DNA of 5,757 nucleotides from JAXGPP01 sp964436865. GTDB taxonomy: Bacteria; Planctomycetota; Planctomycetia; Pirellulales; Thermoguttaceae. Position 1 is the first letter of the stretch. Each line of letters starts with the position of its first letter. Location: the NCBI GenBank assembly GCA_964436865.1, contig CAYTFK010000400.1, forward strand, positions 1-5,757, read 5' to 3'. The translations under genes and the position numbers were made by a program. Positions 4,859 to 5,757 of this stretch are shown piece after piece. The notes beneath the pieces are model-generated. The model saw only the letters and a list, made by a program, of their open reading frames with translations, searched no databases and was not told the origin of the DNA.

Positions 4859-5757
4859 ATGACACGAATACGCTCCATTGAGCCCGCTTTTCCGTCACGA
4901 TGGGCGGCGGCCATCGCCGCGGCGCTCGCCCTCTGGGTCAGTCTGCTGGCGGCCGCTCCACCCCCGGCGCGACCGCTCGCGAAGTTCGAGCCACCCGACG
5001 GCAAGACGTACCACGGCGTCTGCCTGCCGGGTTACTGGAAGTCGGAAGAGTTCGCCGCCAACCTGGCCGCCTACCGCAAAGTCGTGGGCGAGCAACCGCC
5101 GCTGGTGCTCCACTCCTGGTTCGCCCATTGCCAGGAAAACGGCAAATGGCGGACCTGGCACTGGATGAACGAGACGCCCGACGGCGGCCGCTGTGCCGGC
5201 GCCGCCGAGAACTATGCCGACAAGAGCCGCCAGCACGGGCTCGTCCCCCTCATCGCCTGGACCTGGATGGAATACCCCGATCGCGGCCGGTCGCCCCGCT
5301 TGCAGGATCTCGTGGCCGGGCAGTACGACTGGTACCTCGACGACTGGATCAAAGGCCTCAAAGAGTTCGGCGACCCGGTCTTCATCCGCCTCAGCCACGA
5401 GATGGACGGCGACTGGTACCCGTATTCCGAAGGCTATAAGAAGGACCCGACCCGCAATACGGCCGCCGACTACGTGGCCTACTGGCGCTACGTGGTCGAT
5501 CGCTTCCGCAAGGCGGGCGTCACGAACGTGGCCTGGGTATGGTGCGTCAACGGCGACCGCAGCGGCGGCAAAGACTGGCCCGACTACTATCCGGGTGACG
5601 AGTACGTCGACTGGCTGGCGATCGACATTTACAGCTCCCGCAACCCTCGCGACATCATCCGGCAGTTCATCGAACTCTACGGCAAGACCGGCAAACCGAT
5701 CATGATCCCTGAGGGAGGCACCGGCCCCGAACAAACACAGTGGAACCGCCAGTACGC
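4859..5757 (+). CDS. Exported GH26 beta-mannanase-type hydrolase (3' end beyond window)
   Basis: The frame is open from ATG 4859 to the window end, 299 complete codons without a stop. Residues 1 to about 33 look like a signal peptide: basic MTRIRS, then the hydrophobic run WAAAIAAALALWVSLLAAA. The catalytic domain starts near FEPPDGKTYHGVCLPG (43-58). FIRLSHEMDGDWYPY (175-189) holds His180-Glu181, the GH26 acid/base with its preceding His. VAWVWCVNG (224-232) and IDIYSS (255-260) match later barrel strands. PIMIPEGGTGP contains the likely nucleophile Glu285, 104 residues after Glu181, a spacing usual for GH26. Most characterised members are endo-beta-1,4-mannanases, but some cleave beta-1,3-xylan or mixed-linkage glucan, so the substrate is inferred. 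No good Shine-Dalgarno precedes 4859; an in-frame ATG at 4790 is possible but would give an overlong n-region before the hydrophobic core. It is transcribed away from the propeller gene. Confidence 0.88.
   Translation, partial: MTRIRSIEPAFPSRWAAAIAAALALWVSLLAAAPPPARPLAKFEPPDGKTYHGVCLPGYWKSEEFAANLAAYRKVVGEQPPLVLHSWFAHCQENGKWRTWHWMNETPDGGRCAGAAENYADKSRQHGLVPLIAWTWMEYPDRGRSPRLQDLVAGQYDWYLDDWIKGLKEFGDPVFIRLSHEMDGDWYPYSEGYKKDPTRNTAADYVAYWRYVVDRFRKAGVTNVAWVWCVNGDRSGGKDWPDYYPGDEYVDWLAIDIYSSRNPRDIIRQFIELYGKTGKPIMIPEGGTGPEQTQWNRQY

Noticed and set aside
4895..5734. Open frame of 279 codons on the minus strand
   Set aside because: Antisense shadow of the GH26 gene, whose frame has the catalytic Glu residues and conserved strands.

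Overview
This is a GC-rich window carrying a compact cluster of exported carbohydrate-active enzymes. The style suggests an environmental bacterium of the Planctomycetota, possibly Pirellulales-like: a DUF1080 (3-keto-disaccharide hydrolase-type) protein, a PD40 beta-propeller, several signal peptides side by side, strong bias toward G/C at third codon positions and uneven Shine-Dalgarno use. The taxon is an inference from gene style; no rRNA or marker gene is present.

Layout: four genes read leftward and one reads rightward. From the right, a divergent intergenic region (4636-4858) separates a rightward GH26 beta-mannanase-type enzyme (4859 to the window end, incomplete) from a leftward exported beta-propeller protein resembling PL22 oligogalacturonate lyases (4635-3469). 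After a 128-base gap with a possible promoter comes a leftward GH51-type alpha-L-arabinofuranosidase with an apparent carbohydrate-binding insert (3340-1157). A DUF1080 protein follows 39 bases later (1117-407). The last gene is a cytoplasmic alpha/beta hydrolase resembling BioH that runs off the left edge (366-1).

Four of the five products have N-terminal signal peptides, so the cluster probably works on plant or algal polysaccharide outside the cytoplasm or in the periplasm. GH26 would cut mannan backbones, GH51 would remove arabinofuranosyl side groups, the propeller may act on pectic oligomers, and the DUF1080 protein may act on 3-keto-glycosides. No transporter, sensor or regulator lies in the window. 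The BioH-like gene looks like the start of an unrelated, possibly biotin-related, unit.

Nothing here is clearly a new system. The points most worth checking are the altered metal-site residues in the PL22-like propeller, the dyad-rich divergent promoter region, the perfect -10 box placed as if for a leaderless BioH-like mRNA, and the unusual sequence around the GH26 and GH51 nucleophiles.
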